From Vibrio salinus (lineage in GTDB: Bacteria > Pseudomonadota > Gammaproteobacteria > Enterobacterales > Vibrionaceae), in assembly GCF_021272385.1 (NCBI RefSeq), contig NZ_JAJSDZ010000007.1:124001-188000 (forward strand): DNA of 64,000 nt. The letters run 5' to 3'. Within the stretch, counting starts at the first letter, position 1. Each line of letters begins with the position of its first letter. The notes beneath the pieces were generated by a model. That model made no database searches. It was given only the letters and a program-made list of their open reading frames with translations, and had not been told where the DNA came from. Shown here one piece after another: positions 30,528 through 40,700 of this stretch. Both the position numbers and the translations under genes were made by a program.

Positions 30528-30577
30528 AGAGAACGGGCATTATTTTAATCAACAACCTATGTTTTTGCCAATCCTGT

Positions 30578-30901
30578 CTATAACAGTACAACAGCAAACA
30601 TAAAGACAAGAACCAAGCAACAGGAGAGAATAAACAGTCGTCGGACCTTTTCGCATTTTTTTATAAAGATATCATCATGATGATGTAAATATTCTTTGCT
30701 TTTCAGGTAATGATAGAGACGAACCTGCTTGACCACATTACCATGAGAACTAAAGAATCCCGGCCCATCGACTTGCTGATAAAGCAAGGGATGCGCCTCC
30801 CTCATAATATAAATGAGCGTTCGTAATGCAGTAAGGGCTCTTGCTAAATTCACAAGAATTACAAGAATAAGCACAAATAAAATGGTATCTCCACTTATCA
30901 T
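30578..30901 (-). CDS. uspB: Universal stress protein B
   Basis: The product has 107 residues (E. coli 111), with transmembrane segments at about 5-24 and 88-107. The loop between them is nearly identical to E. coli Usp[28 protein letters not shown] and [14 protein letters not shown]. It is an inner-membrane protein of the stationary-phase response, linked to ethanol tolerance in E. coli. uspA lies close by in both species, but here ftnA has come between them. Confidence 0.93.
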   Translation of the reverse strand: MISGDTILFVLILVILVNLARALTALRTLIYIMREAHPLLYQQVDGPGFFSSHGNVVKQVRLYHYLKSKEYLHHHDDIFIKKCEKVRRLFILSCCLVLVFMFAVVLL

Positions 30902-30970
30902 CTTTTCCTCCCTACTTCGTCACAAGCAGCCCGGAAAAGACGATCGCATCATAGTGTCTTTTCGCTGATA

Positions 30971-31498
30971 TTATTCAGCTGGGGCATCCATGACAGAAGA
31001 TGAGCTTTTGTTTGCCATTGCTGCTAGATCTTTATCAATGAAGAACAACGCTTTACCATCTTCACCAACAAGCTCTAACTTATCTAAAATCCCTTTAAAT
31101 AACTTTTCTTCTTCATGCTGCTCGGCAACGTACCACTGAAGAAAATTAAAAGTTGAGTAATCCTGAGATGTGAAGGCAACGTGAGCCAGCTTATTAATTT
31201 TCTCAGTAATCATCTGCTCGTGTTGGTAAGTTTCTCTGAACACATCACCTAAGCAACCAAAGTCATACTTAGGCGCCTCAATCGCACCAAGAATGGGTAA
31301 CGCACCAGTTTCACTCACATACGTAAATAATCGGTGCATATGTGCCATTTCTTCCTGCGCATGAGATCTTAAAAATTCAGCGGCGCCTTCAAAACCTTTG
31401 TCTTCACACCAAGCACTCATTTGTAAGTATAGATTGGATGAAAAGAATTCGAGATTAATTTGCTCATTTAATTTATCAATCATAGCCTTCGATAGCAT
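30971..31498 (-). CDS. ftnA: Non-heme ferritin
   Basis: The product has 175 residues and forms the 24-subunit iron store. The four-helix bundle carries the ferroxidase residues: Glu in [14 protein letters not shown], the EE and His in [12 protein letters not shown], and Glu in [12 protein letters not shown]. The frame opens at TTG 31510, but ATG 31498 has GGAG at the right distance and gives the family start [13 protein letters not shown]. It sits between uspB and uspA; the usual link to RyhB and Fur regulation is plausible, but I see no clear Fur box here. Confidence 0.95.
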   Translation of the reverse strand: MLSKAMIDKLNEQINLEFFSSNLYLQMSAWCEDKGFEGAAEFLRSHAQEEMAHMHRLFTYVSETGALPILGAIEAPKYDFGCLGDVFRETYQHEQMITEKINKLAHVAFTSQDYSTFNFLQWYVAEQHEEEKLFKGILDKLELVGEDGKALFFIDKDLAAMANKSSSSVMDAPAE

Positions 31499-31663
31499 AA
31501 CTTTCTCCAAATTATATTTATAACCGGCTCAATTATAACACATTGTTAACATTCACTCGAATGTTAAAGAAAATGTTGATAACTAAGGAATTGCGATCAA
31601 AACAACAACTTTTGCACGACAAGACTGCTAAAGTGAAGTTACTTTTCTAAAGAGGAGCGCGTT

Positions 31664-32095
31664 ATGTGTTACAAACATGTTCTCGTAGCTGTTGATTTAT
31701 CAGAAGACAGTCACCGTCTGATTGATCGGGCCGTAATGCTCGCCAAACCCCTGAATGCAAAGCTTTCTTTTATTCATATCGATGTGAATTACGCAGAACT
31801 GTATACAGGACTCATAGACATCAACTTAGTTGACACCCAAAATCACTCAATGGAAATGGCTCAAAAGGAATTACAAAAACTGGAAGACTACGCAGGTTAC
31901 CCGATTCAGCATCGTCTGGTTGGCAGCGGAGATCTGAGTGGTGAAATTTGTGATACCGTCCAGGAATACAAAATTGATCTGGTGATTCTTGGTCACCATC
32001 AGGACTTCTGGAGCAAACTACTCTCATCAACCAAACTAATTTTAAATTGTTCCCCGGTTGATATTCTCGTCGTACCGTTAAAAGAAGAAAACTGA
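31664..32095 (+). CDS. uspA: Universal stress protein A
   Basis: The product has 143 residues with the UspA fold: MCYKHVLVAVDLSEDSHRLIDRA at the start and, at the end, DLVILGHHQDFWSKLLSSTKLIL. The phosphate-binding glycines of ATP-binding Usp proteins (GxGxxG) are not obvious, which is typical of the non-ATP-binding UspA group. It is a cytosolic stress protein made in growth arrest. ATG 31664 has AGAGGAG upstream. It is divergent from ftnA. Confidence 0.92.
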   Translation: MCYKHVLVAVDLSEDSHRLIDRAVMLAKPLNAKLSFIHIDVNYAELYTGLIDINLVDTQNHSMEMAQKELQKLEDYAGYPIQHRLVGSGDLSGEICDTVQEYKIDLVILGHHQDFWSKLLSSTKLILNCSPVDILVVPLKEEN

Positions 32096-32162
32096 CGAAC
32101 AGGCAAAACTTAGTTAAACTGACTGCCATCATTGTTTCGTTTCCGTTATTAACAACACAATC

Positions 32163-33029
32163 ATGGCATATTTATCTGCGATAACCCTACTATGGGCATT
32201 TTCTTTCAGCCTGATCGGCGTGTATCTAGCCGGTCAGGTTGATTCTTGGTTCTCCGTTCTGATTCGTATCGCACTGGCAAGTGTGTTATTTCTCCCGTTC
32301 ATCCGGTATAAAGGCATACCCGCCGTCTTAATTGCAAAATTAGCGGCAATTGGAGGAATTCAACTCGGATTGATGTACTGTTTTTACTATAAATCGTTTC
32401 TGTTGCTAACCGTTCCGGAAGTGCTGCTGTTTACGGTTTTTACTCCCATTTATGTCACACTTCTTTATGATTTACTGAAGAAACAATTTTCTGCGTGGTA
32501 TTTGGTGACAGCCGCCATTGCGGTTGTGGGGGCAGTCGTCATCAAAAATACCGCCATCAATGAAAACTTCATTATTGGGTTCTTCGTTGTGCAATGTGCC
32601 AATCTTTGCTTTGCCATTGGTCAGGTTGGCTACAAAAAACTCATGGAAAGCCAGAAAATAACGCTCCCTCAACATACCGTCTTCGGTTATTTTTATCTGG
32701 GCGCGCTAATTGTTGCCACCGTTGCATTTCTTTTATTCGGTAACACAGAGAAACTGCCTACCACAACGACTCAGTGGAGCATTCTGATTTATCTGGGGCT
32801 GATAGCTTCCGGTCTGGGGTATTTCATGTGGAATAAAGGCGCATGCATCGTAAATGCTGGTGCTCTGGCTATTATGAATAATGCACTGGTTCCTGCCGGT
32901 CTTATCGTTAATATTGTTATTTGGAACCGAAATATCGACTTCCCCAGCCTTATTATCGGCGGCTCCATCATTCTATTTTCTTTATGGGTTAATGAAACCT
33001 GGGTAAAAAGAAAAATAGCATCGAAGTAA
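32163..33029 (+). CDS. yigM: YigM-type biotin transporter
   Basis: The product has 288 residues with ten predicted membrane segments of the EamA/DMT type. It matches E. coli YigM closely: ITLLWAFSFSLIGVYLAGQVDS, LLLTVPEVLLFTVFTP, FAIGQVGYKKLME and GLIASGLGYFMWNKGA. E. coli YigM is a biotin importer; the same role is inferred. It lies 67 bases after uspA on the same strand, with no terminator seen between them, so partial co-transcription is possible. Confidence 0.88.
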   Translation: MAYLSAITLLWAFSFSLIGVYLAGQVDSWFSVLIRIALASVLFLPFIRYKGIPAVLIAKLAAIGGIQLGLMYCFYYKSFLLLTVPEVLLFTVFTPIYVTLLYDLLKKQFSAWYLVTAAIAVVGAVVIKNTAINENFIIGFFVVQCANLCFAIGQVGYKKLMESQKITLPQHTVFGYFYLGALIVATVAFLLFGNTEKLPTTTTQWSILIYLGLIASGLGYFMWNKGACIVNAGALAIMNNALVPAGLIVNIVIWNRNIDFPSLIIGGSIILFSLWVNETWVKRKIASK

Positions 33030-33060
33030 ACCAATTTAAGGCCTCATAGAGGCCATTTTA

Positions 33061-33417
33061 TTATCCAAAATAAGGTAGTGAGCATTCACTTATATCCATT
33101 TTTTTCATTAACTTCCGATATTTCTTAGCCAACTTTTTCTGTTTTTTAAACAGTTTCTTCAGTTTGCGACTATTTTTCCCCAACGATTTTTTTTGCTGCC
33201 GGGTCAGAGTTAAATCGACCTCATGGGAAACCGCACTTTCCTCCCGATTTTCTACCTTTTTATCCTGAAACAGAACGGGCTTACACAACGAGGAGGCACC
33301 ATTTGCAACCCTGGCACAGCTTTTACACAAAAAACGAGGGTTATCCACCAAGCACCGAACCCGGTTTATTTGCCCGATAATTTCAGTACGACGAAACTTA
33401 CATAGGCATTTACTCAT
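33061..33417 (-). CDS. Cysteine-rich basic protein of unknown function
   Basis: I do not recognise this 118-residue protein. The N-terminal half carries seven cysteines, with CLC near residue 4 and a CKSC pair near 31-34, which suggests metal or cluster binding. The C-terminal half is a lysine-rich helix (LGKNSRKLKKLFKKQKKLAK) and the protein ends in SLPYFG. A Fur-like box sits directly upstream, so it may belong to iron metabolism. It lies between yigM (tail to tail) and rsmJ. The unbroken frame on this strand and its own promoter region argue that it is a real gene. Confidence 0.6.
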   Translation of the reverse strand: MSKCLCKFRRTEIIGQINRVRCLVDNPRFLCKSCARVANGASSLCKPVLFQDKKVENREESAVSHEVDLTLTRQQKKSLGKNSRKLKKLFKKQKKLAKKYRKLMKKMDISECSLPYFG

Positions 33418-33426
33418 ACCGCACCT

Positions 33427-33445
33427 AATAAGAATGATTATTAAT
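33427..33445 (-). promoter_or_regulatory. Fur-like box upstream of the Cys-rich gene
   Basis: The minus strand reads TAATAATCATTCTTA at 33443-33429, matching the 15-base Fur core TGATAATCATTATCA at 12 positions. It lies 12-26 bases before the start codon of the Cys-rich gene. Confidence 0.55.
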
Positions 33446-33483
33446 TACATTAATAGTCACTAATATAGAAAATTGCAAGTGGA

Positions 33484-34260
33484 TTATTTCATTGCGGCTT
33501 TCACATAGACATCAAAGCGATTCTTCTTGGTTGCAATACTCATAGACGGCGTGTGTCCAGCCATAAAACCGGCGTAATCCGGCCTTTTGACTACAACACG
33601 CCTTGCTGCCAGTTCAAGTGCCGGAGCAAGTAATCCATCCGCATCGCTATCCTCACCAACCATGGTCTGAAATACCCGCATCTCTTTTTTTACTAGCGCC
33701 GATTTCTTTTTATTTTCCGAATGCGGATACATGGGATCCAGATACACAACATCAGGTCTTTTATAATCAGAAGTATCGGCAAGCGAAATTAACGCATTAT
33801 GACTGGAAGCATGCAGTAACTGCACCCTATCTTTCACCCAGCCGCCGATTTCTATGTCATCAGAGGCCCGCCTCAATCCATCATCTAATAAAGCAGCCAC
33901 TACCGGATGACGCTCAATCATTTGGACATAACAGCCAAGAGAAGCAAAAACAAAAGAATCTCGGCCTAATCCGGCCGTTGCATCCAATATCGATGGTACT
34001 GTTCCTTTATTCAATCCAACCGCTTTGGCAATCGCCTGACCTTTACCACCACCAAACTTTCTTCTGTGAGCCACACGACCAGAAGCCCAGTCGACAAAAA
34101 TAGCGCCCAGTTTAGGTTCGTCTGTTTTTCTTAACTCCAGCCTTTCTCCGGTCCAAACTAAAGCGAACACATCCGAATCCGAGTGAATTAAAGACCATCG
34201 TTTCGATAACTCGTCCAGATAATTCGTGTCACTAACTTCGGATATGAGTTGAATTTGCAA
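33484..34260 (-). CDS. rsmJ: 16S rRNA m2G1516 methyltransferase RsmJ
   Basis: The product has 258 residues. It methylates N2 of G1516 in 16S rRNA. Seen motifs: [21 protein letters not shown] near residue 55, SAM motif [19 protein letters not shown] near 92 and the catalytic-type [20 protein letters not shown] near 175. These identify the RsmJ (YhiQ) family. It stays near uspA/uspB as in E. coli, though prlC is missing. It is divergent from asnC. Confidence 0.95.
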   Translation of the reverse strand: MQIQLISEVSDTNYLDELSKRWSLIHSDSDVFALVWTGERLELRKTDEPKLGAIFVDWASGRVAHRRKFGGGKGQAIAKAVGLNKGTVPSILDATAGLGRDSFVFASLGCYVQMIERHPVVAALLDDGLRRASDDIEIGGWVKDRVQLLHASSHNALISLADTSDYKRPDVVYLDPMYPHSENKKKSALVKKEMRVFQTMVGEDSDADGLLAPALELAARRVVVKRPDYAGFMAGHTPSMSIATKKNRFDVYVKAAMK

Positions 34261-34398
34261 AAGAATGACTCCACCATGTTTGTCTGAGATTACAATATCG
34301 GGAAAGGTTATTTCTCAATACCACTTATTTTTAAATTATCCAGTGGTACACTAACCTACTAATTAATTATTAATGTGCGTCGCAAGGACATAAACTAT

Positions 34399-34863
34399 AT
34401 GCAATCCAACGTATCAAAACTGGACGACTTGGACAGAGCTATTCTAAAAATATTAATGAATGATGCAAGAACACCTTACGCGGAAATGGCAAAACAATTT
34501 AATGTAAGTCCGGCAACCATTCATGTGCGCATTGAAAAAATGAAAGCCGCCGATATTATTCAAAAAACAGAAGTTGTTGTTAATACAAAGAAACTGGGCT
34601 ACGACGTTTGCTGTTTTATCGGGATTAATTTAAATGCAGCAAGAGATTATCACTCTGCCCTAGAAAAATTAAATGCATTAGATGAAGTTGTTGAAGCTTA
34701 CTATACCACCGGCGCTTATAATATATTTGCAAAATTAATGTGTCGTTCAATAGAAGAACTTCAGTATGTTTTAATTGATAAATTACAAGCCATTGATGAA
34801 GTGCAATCCACAGAAACGCTTATTTCACTGCAAAACCCAATAAACAGAAATGTAAATCCTTAG
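34399..34863 (+). CDS. asnC: AsnC, Lrp-family regulator
   Basis: The product has 154 residues (E. coli 152). An N-terminal helix-turn-helix (LDRAILKILMNDARTPYAEMAKQFNVSPATIHVRIEKM) is followed by an RAM effector domain ending DEVQSTETLISLQNPINR, matching AsnC closely. In E. coli AsnC activates the asparagine synthetase gene asnA; asnA is not next to this gene. The frame opens with GTG 34375, but ATG 34399 gives the family length. (The quoted HTH is abbreviated to its key positions: LDRAIL, SPATIHVRIEK.). Confidence 0.92.
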   Translation: MQSNVSKLDDLDRAILKILMNDARTPYAEMAKQFNVSPATIHVRIEKMKAADIIQKTEVVVNTKKLGYDVCCFIGINLNAARDYHSALEKLNALDEVVEAYYTTGAYNIFAKLMCRSIEELQYVLIDKLQAIDEVQSTETLISLQNPINRNVNP

Positions 34864-34901
34864 CTTAGGACAACATCCTAAGCTAAGGTAAATACAATTA
34901 G

Positions 34902-35198
34902 CTATTTATTTAAAAAATCCCGAAGCTCATCAGGAGAAATACCCTGATCGGCTAACTCTTTTGCCAGTAAATCAACTTGTTCACTTTTACGGGATTGAAT
35001 CACTTGATCAAATTGGTACACTAAATCTCGTAATATTGGTAGTGGCACTTGCTTGGCAGCACTTCTTATACGTTCTCCGCTCTGGTTTCCCAGCTCGTTA
35101 AGCAGTTTACCAAACATCACCTTTTCTGGAGAATCATCCAGTTGCTCTAAAACTCGAGCCATTTCATAGGTTGTCATCGACATTCGTGTGATATCCAT
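34902..35198 (-). CDS. Small helical protein, unknown, with H-NS-like C-terminus
   Basis: The product has 98 residues and I cannot assign a family. It is helical and charged. The last 33 residues (SRKSEQVDLLAKELADQG, then ISPDELRDFLN) resemble the end of the H-NS dimerisation region (IADGIDPNELLNSL in E. coli), but the DNA-binding half of H-NS is missing. It could be an H-NS-interacting fragment-type protein; this is a guess from a short match. The gene faces asnC tail to tail. Start choice between ATG 35198, 35183 and 35177 is open. Confidence 0.6.
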   Translation of the reverse strand: MDITRMSMTTYEMARVLEQLDDSPEKVMFGKLLNELGNQSGERIRSAAKQVPLPILRDLVYQFDQVIQSRKSEQVDLLAKELADQGISPDELRDFLNK

Positions 35199-35477
35199 GA
35201 ATTCAAAGTGAAAGGAAATATTATATTTTTAGGAGCCCAAATATACATGTATTCTGCACTCTAATAAACAGTTTGGCACACTATTTATGGCCATCAAGTT
35301 AGTAGATTGTCAATATTAGAATTAATAGCAAATATTTTCCCTCTTTCCTATGATATTTACATTCATTTGCACGCTATACAAAAAAAGCGTAGCTTTGCCT
35401 TATATAGCACAGGTAGTAATATTCATGATAAAAATATAAATAACACTTTATTTTTATATAAACTAACGGACATATAT

Positions 35478-37259
35478 ATGGCAACGATAATAAAAGAAAA
35501 TATTGATAAACTCAGATCGTGGCTTGAAAACAATCAATTGGATGCCTTTATCATTCCTCACGAAGATGAGTACCTGGGAGAATACCTGCCAGAACATAAC
35601 GAACGACTACAATGGATCTCAGGTTTTACCGGCTCAGCAGGCGTTTGCGTTGTAACAAAAACTAAGGCCGCCATATTTGTCGATGGCCGCTATACCGTAC
35701 AGGTAACCAAACAAGCGCCAAAAGCACTCTTTGAATACCATCATTTAATTGATGAACCTTTCCTGAACTGGATAAAACAAGCGTTACCAAAAAACACCCG
35801 CATTGGTTTTGATCCAAAAATGCACAAGGCTGTATGGCTACCGGCAGCTCAGGAAAAATTAGCGCCGGACTACACTTTGCAACCTGTAACACATAACCCT
35901 GTCGACATATTATGGGATGAACGGCCAAAGCCTCAACTATCAGACATGGTGTTAATGCCAAATGATATTGCCGGGCAGTCAAGTTCAGAAAAACGGCTCT
36001 TAATAAAAGAAAAGCTCAATAAATCCGGTGCCGATTGCGCCATTTTAACCCAGCTTGATTCAATATGCTGGCTTCTCAATATTCGTGGCTTAGATGTTTC
36101 CAGATTACCGGTCATTCTTTCTCACGCAATTATTTACAACACTGGCAATGTCGATTTCTTCATTGATGAACAACGTTTAGCGGATGGTTTTCATCAACAT
36201 GTGGGCACAGGAGTCAATTTATGTCCACCTGATCAACTGGAAGAGACGATCCGGAAACTGAAAGGTAAGCGGGTTTTACTTGATACCTCCAGCAGTAATG
36301 CATGGTTTAAGCTTCAGTTACAAAACAATGGCATTGATATCATAGAAAGTGACGACCCTTGTACGCTTCCCAAAGCGGCAAAAAACTCATTAGAAGTCAA
36401 AGGAATGAAAGATTGTCACATTAGAGATGGCGCAGCTATGGCTAAATTTCTATGCTGGCTTGATGAACAGACTGAAAAGAAACCGTTACCAGATGAAGCC
36501 ACACTTTCAGATAAACTGGAAACATTTCGGCGGGAAGATCCCACTCTAATTGATTTAAGCTTTGATACCATTTCAGCGGCCGGAAGTAATGCTGCCATGT
36601 GTCACTATAATCACATCAACCAGCCCCAACCAGGTCGTCTTAGTATGAATTCTCTCTACCTGGTTGATTCCGGAGGTCAATATCAGGATGGTACCACCGA
36701 TATCACCCGCACGATTGCCATTGGTTCTCCTACACATGAAATGAAACAGTTATTTACTTATGTTCTGAAAGGCCATATTGCTTTGTCGTCTACCCGTTTC
36801 CCGAAAGGAACCAGTGGTCATCAGCTTGATGCCATTGCCAGACAATTTCTATGGGCAAATGGATTTGACTTCGACCATGGCACTGGTCACGGCGTCGGTC
36901 ACTGTCTGAGCGTACACGAAGGCCCTCAAAGGATCAGTAAAGCACCAAACTCGGTGGCTCTTCTTCCTGGCATGGTGATTTCAAACGAACCCGGCTATTA
37001 CCGGGAAAATCAGTTTGGTATTCGTATCGAAAATCTGGTTCTGGTTACCGATGTTACAACTGAAGGTGACCAGAATATGCTGAAATTCTATCCGTTAACC
37101 CGCTGTCCAATCGATACCAGAGCTATAGATATCACCTTACTAACCACAGATGAAAAACGCTGGCTAAACGCCTACCACCAGCAGGTTTGGCTGGATGTAT
37201 CACCGCTTCTCAGTGAAAAAGAAAGAAACTGGCTGAAAAATGCCACGGCCACTATTTAA
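35478..37259 (+). CDS. Aminopeptidase P-family metallopeptidase (M24B)
   Basis: The product has 593 residues with the three-domain layout of the long Xaa-Pro aminopeptidases: creatinase-like N-domains (about 1-300) and a catalytic pita-bread domain (about 310-530). All five metal ligands are present: two Asp in VDSGGQYQDGTTDITRT, His in GHGVGHCLSVHEGP, Glu in SNEPGYY and Glu in GIRIENL. It should release N-terminal residues before proline. The frame opens upstream at 35307, but ATG 35478 (MATIIKENIDKLRSWL) matches relatives; the 35199-35477 gap is AT-rich and shows no gene. It is transcribed alone. Confidence 0.9.
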   Translation: MATIIKENIDKLRSWLENNQLDAFIIPHEDEYLGEYLPEHNERLQWISGFTGSAGVCVVTKTKAAIFVDGRYTVQVTKQAPKALFEYHHLIDEPFLNWIKQALPKNTRIGFDPKMHKAVWLPAAQEKLAPDYTLQPVTHNPVDILWDERPKPQLSDMVLMPNDIAGQSSSEKRLLIKEKLNKSGADCAILTQLDSICWLLNIRGLDVSRLPVILSHAIIYNTGNVDFFIDEQRLADGFHQHVGTGVNLCPPDQLEETIRKLKGKRVLLDTSSSNAWFKLQLQNNGIDIIESDDPCTLPKAAKNSLEVKGMKDCHIRDGAAMAKFLCWLDEQTEKKPLPDEATLSDKLETFRREDPTLIDLSFDTISAAGSNAAMCHYNHINQPQPGRLSMNSLYLVDSGGQYQDGTTDITRTIAIGSPTHEMKQLFTYVLKGHIALSSTRFPKGTSGHQLDAIARQFLWANGFDFDHGTGHGVGHCLSVHEGPQRISKAPNSVALLPGMVISNEPGYYRENQFGIRIENLVLVTDVTTEGDQNMLKFYPLTRCPIDTRAIDITLLTTDEKRWLNAYHQQVWLDVSPLLSEKERNWLKNATATI

Positions 37260-37280
37260 TTTTTGGATGAATGCCATCTT

Positions 37281-37300
37281 CGGGGAGTTTATACTCCCCG
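37281..37300 (+). terminator. Hairpin after the aminopeptidase
   Basis: CGGGGAGT and ACTCCCCG form a strong 8-bp stem, but ATAAATGC rather than a T-run follows, so it is an imperfect terminator. The rest of the 276-base gap to betI is AT-rich without a gene. Confidence 0.45.
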
Positions 37301-37503
37301 ATAAATGCATTAGAGTTCGAAATGAAACAGCTCGAAATATTCATAAAAGATTAATTTAAAATACCTTTCAAAAAAACTAAAACTAAGTAATTGATTATTA
37401 ATCATATTATTATGTTTTCCTTTTTATTCCGAATGCTTGCAGAATAAAAAATCATCACAAATTTATTTGAGATCTAAACGATTTTTGTGTATGGTTTTTA
37501 TTA

Positions 37504-37517
37504 ATTAATCGTTCAAT
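37504..37517. promoter_or_regulatory. Candidate BetI operator
   Basis: ATTAATCGTTCAAT is an imperfect palindrome close to ATTGAACGTTCAAT, 19 bases before the betI start. BetI usually represses its own operon at such sites in the absence of choline. The consensus is from memory. Confidence 0.45.
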
Positions 37518-37535
37518 TTAAATCGTGGAGCCTAC

Positions 37536-38135
37536 ATGCCCAAGGTCGGGATGCCTGATATTCGTAAACCTCAACTAGTGAAAGCGACCATGAATGTCAT
37601 AGAAAGAGTCGGCCTCCATGGAGCAAGTATTTCTCTGATCAGCAAAGAAGCGGGAGTTTCAACCGGAATTATTAATCATTATTTTGGGGGCAAACATGGT
37701 CTTCTCGAAGAAACGATGCGGGTCATTCTTCGTGAACATTCCAAAACCATCATGCAATCCCTCTCTTGCATTCCGGTAAATGCACATTATCAACGAATCA
37801 ATGCCATTATTGATGGTAATTTCAAAGGGTTTCAGACAGAAGGTGAAGTGGTAAAAACCTGGTTAGCATTCTGGTCATACTCAATGCATGACCATCAGCT
37901 TAACCGCTTACAACGAGTAAATGAAAAACGTCTTATTTCTCACCTTAAAATAGAATTGAAAGCACTATTACCAAAAAAGCAAGTTTGTCTCGTTGCCCAT
38001 GGCATTGCCGCACTGATTGATGGCATCTGGCTCAGAGGAGCTTTGAACCCTAAAGGTATTAATCCGGATCAGGCCCGTAGCATCATAAACGATTATTTAG
38101 ACAAGCAACTTTTTTACTACACTGACAAGCACTAA
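37536..38135 (+). CDS. betI: BetI, choline-responsive TetR-family repressor
   Basis: The product has 199 residues (E. coli 195). The N-terminal TetR helix-turn-helix reads [21 protein letters not shown]. The C-terminal domain has [11 protein letters not shown] and [16 protein letters not shown] as in E. coli BetI. It represses glycine-betaine synthesis genes and is relieved by choline. ATG 37536 has GTGGAG upstream. It leads a cluster with betB and the choXWV transporter. Confidence 0.94.
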   Translation: MPKVGMPDIRKPQLVKATMNVIERVGLHGASISLISKEAGVSTGIINHYFGGKHGLLEETMRVILREHSKTIMQSLSCIPVNAHYQRINAIIDGNFKGFQTEGEVVKTWLAFWSYSMHDHQLNRLQRVNEKRLISHLKIELKALLPKKQVCLVAHGIAALIDGIWLRGALNPKGINPDQARSIINDYLDKQLFYYTDKH

Positions 38136-38148
38136 GGCTAACCATTCA

Positions 38149-39606
38149 ATGGAAATTAAATCTCTTTATATTGACGGGAAATTAACGGATACCTCATCAG
38201 GAGAAACCTTTGCCAGTATAAATCCGGCAACGGGAGAAACCCTTGCAACTCTTGGTCAGGCTTCTGCACAAGATATTGAAAAAGCCATCGAGTCCGCCAA
38301 AAAAGGCTTTTCCATCTGGTCCTCAATGACCGCGATCGAACGTAGCCGTATTTTACAAAAAGCGGTCGAAATACTCAGAACACGCAATGATGAACTCGCG
38401 GAACTCGAAGTAAGAGATACAGGGAAACCACTTCAGGAAGCAAACTGTGTTGATATTCATACCGGCGCGGATGTTATCGAATATTATGCAGGTCTGGCTC
38501 CGACATTATTAGGCGATCAGCAACCTCTCAGTCAATCTCAGTTTTTTTACACCCGCAAAGAACCATTGGGTATCTGTGCCGGCATCGGAGCCTGGAACTA
38601 CCCGATTCAAATTGCTATGTGGAAGTCAGCTCCTGCTTTAGCCGCCGGAAACGCAATGATATTCAAACCATCTGAAGAAACGCCCCTGACCGCGCTCAAA
38701 CTCGCCGAAATTTATACGGAAGCAGGTCTTCCGGATGGAGTATTCAATATCGTACAAGGTGATTACCGCGTTGGTCAGATGCTGACAGCACACCCAGATA
38801 TCGCCAAAGTTTCTTTTACTGGTGAAGTAGGAACGGGAAAGACAGTCATGGCTGACAGCGCTAAGACACTGAAATCTGTCACAATGGAACTGGGTGGAAA
38901 ATCACCGCTGATTATCTTTGAAGACTCAAACCTTGACGATGCAGTTTCGGCATCTATGGTTGCCAATTTTTATACTCAGGGCGAAGTCTGCACAAATGGA
39001 ACCAGAGTGTTTGTTCATGAATCTGTTTACGATAACTTCCTGACCCAGCTTAAGGACAGAACAGAAAAACTCATCATTGGTAATCCCTTAAACCCAGAAA
39101 CACAAATCGGTGCGCTTATTTCCAGAGATCACCTGAATAAAGTTATGTCCGCAATTGAAACAGCAAAACTAAGCGATGCAAAACTGCTCGTCGGAGGATA
39201 TCAGGTAACAGTAAATGGCCTGGAGAAAGGGAATTTTGTTGCTCCAACCGTTTTTTACGACTGTGATGAAAGTATGGCCCTTGTACAAAATGAAATTTTT
39301 GGGCCGGTTATGGCTGTCATCAAATTTTCGGATGAATCGGAAGTCATCAGACAAGCCAATGATACACGATATGGTCTTGCCGCCGGTGTATTTACCAAAG
39401 ATATTTCACGCGCTCACCGTGTTATTCACCAGATGCAAGCCGGTATCTGTTGGATTAATACCTGGGGTAACTCCCCAGCTGAAATGCCGGTTGGTGGTTA
39501 TAAAGACTCAGGTATCGGACGGGAAAACGGGGTCGAAACTCTCTCTCACTATACTCAGACAAAAAGTGTTTTCATCGAATTAGGTAAGTTTGAAAGTCCT
39601 TACTAA
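38149..39606 (+). CDS. betB: Betaine-aldehyde dehydrogenase
   Basis: This NAD(P)-dependent enzyme oxidises betaine aldehyde to glycine betaine, an osmoprotectant. The 485-residue product has the general-base segment [14 protein letters not shown], the catalytic cysteine in [17 protein letters not shown], and [14 protein letters not shown], as in BetB. It lies 13 bases after betI. Its partner betA (choline dehydrogenase), normally next, is absent: only 90 bases separate it from choX. Confidence 0.95.
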   Translation: MEIKSLYIDGKLTDTSSGETFASINPATGETLATLGQASAQDIEKAIESAKKGFSIWSSMTAIERSRILQKAVEILRTRNDELAELEVRDTGKPLQEANCVDIHTGADVIEYYAGLAPTLLGDQQPLSQSQFFYTRKEPLGICAGIGAWNYPIQIAMWKSAPALAAGNAMIFKPSEETPLTALKLAEIYTEAGLPDGVFNIVQGDYRVGQMLTAHPDIAKVSFTGEVGTGKTVMADSAKTLKSVTMELGGKSPLIIFEDSNLDDAVSASMVANFYTQGEVCTNGTRVFVHESVYDNFLTQLKDRTEKLIIGNPLNPETQIGALISRDHLNKVMSAIETAKLSDAKLLVGGYQVTVNGLEKGNFVAPTVFYDCDESMALVQNEIFGPVMAVIKFSDESEVIRQANDTRYGLAAGVFTKDISRAHRVIHQMQAGICWINTWGNSPAEMPVGGYKDSGIGRENGVETLSHYTQTKSVFIELGKFESPY

Positions 39607-39696
39607 AACGTAACCCTAAACACAAGCTGTAACACAGAAACTTGATAGCAAAAGCTATCTTGGAATGAATTTCGTAATAACGTAAAAGGATTCATT

Positions 39697-40638
39697 ATGT
39701 TGACTAAGAACTTCAAATTACTGGCAATTGGTTTAAGTATATTTGCGTGTGCCAATGTGTATGCAGGACAATGCAGTACGATCCGTTTTTCCGATGTCGG
39801 TTGGTCAGATATCACCTCAACAACGGCAGTTACCACGCAAATTTTACAGGGCATGGGATACAAAACAAAAATCGATTTATTGTCCGTGCCCGTCACCTAT
39901 TCCTCAATGGCAAATAAAGACATTGATGTCTTTCTTGGGAACTGGATGCCGACAATGGAGGGGGATATCAAAAAATACCGTGATAACGGCTCTGTCGAAA
40001 CCGTAAGAGCGAACCTGACGGGAGCCAAATACACATTGGCGGTCCCTAAATACGTCTATGACGCTGGTGTTAAATCATTCTCTGACATTGCTAAATTTGC
40101 CAATAAATTTCATGATCGTATCTATGGTATCGAGCCTGGTAATGATGGTAACCGTTTGATCCAAAGTATGATTGATAAAAATGCATTTAATCTGAAAGAT
40201 TTCACGCTCGTAGAATCCAGTGAAGCAGGGATGGTTTCTCAGGTCAAAAGAGCTATTCGTCGTAAACAGTGGATTGCCTTTCTGGGCTGGGCCCCCCACC
40301 CGATGAATAGTAATTTCGATATGAAATACTTATCCGGTGGTGACGATTACTTTGGCCCAGACTTCGGCGGTGCAAGTGTTTATACCAATGTAAGAAAAGG
40401 ATTCACTGGACAGTGTCCTAATGTAGGACATCTTCTTAACAACCTGAAATTTAGTCTTTCCATGGAGAACCACATTATGGACTCCATCTTAAATAAAAAT
40501 GAAAAACCGGCCAAAGCAGCAATCAAATGGTTAAACCAAAATCCTCAAGTGCTGGATAAATGGCTTAACGGCATACGCACTATAGATGGTAAGCCAGCAA
40601 AACAGGCTGTTCTTAGCTATCTCAAAGAACACTCATAA
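39697..40638 (+). CDS. choX: Choline ABC transporter, substrate-binding protein
   Basis: The product has 313 residues. A signal peptide with cleavage near residue 23 (ANVYA-GQ) is followed by a type II periplasmic binding fold of the OpuAC/ChoX kind: IRFSDVGWSDITSTTAV, DVFLGNWMPTMEGDI, and FLGWAPHPMNSNFDMKYL. These aromatic residues form the quaternary-ammonium binding cage in the family. It starts the choXWV genes. The upstream 90-base gap has a small hairpin (GATAGC/GCTATC) but no betA remnant that I can see. Confidence 0.92.
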   Translation: MLTKNFKLLAIGLSIFACANVYAGQCSTIRFSDVGWSDITSTTAVTTQILQGMGYKTKIDLLSVPVTYSSMANKDIDVFLGNWMPTMEGDIKKYRDNGSVETVRANLTGAKYTLAVPKYVYDAGVKSFSDIAKFANKFHDRIYGIEPGNDGNRLIQSMIDKNAFNLKDFTLVESSEAGMVSQVKRAIRRKQWIAFLGWAPHPMNSNFDMKYLSGGDDYFGPDFGGASVYTNVRKGFTGQCPNVGHLLNNLKFSLSMENHIMDSILNKNEKPAKAAIKWLNQNPQVLDKWLNGIRTIDGKPAKQAVLSYLKEHS

Positions 40639-40700
40639 TTTTTAGTTAAAGGATAAAGGGGAGATGGGATCCATATTCCTCTTTTTATATAGGTAATATT

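Noticed and set aside
35307..35477. 57-codon N-terminal extension of the aminopeptidase
   Set aside because: AT-rich sequence without family similarity; relatives start at MATIIKEN or its equivalent, at 35478.
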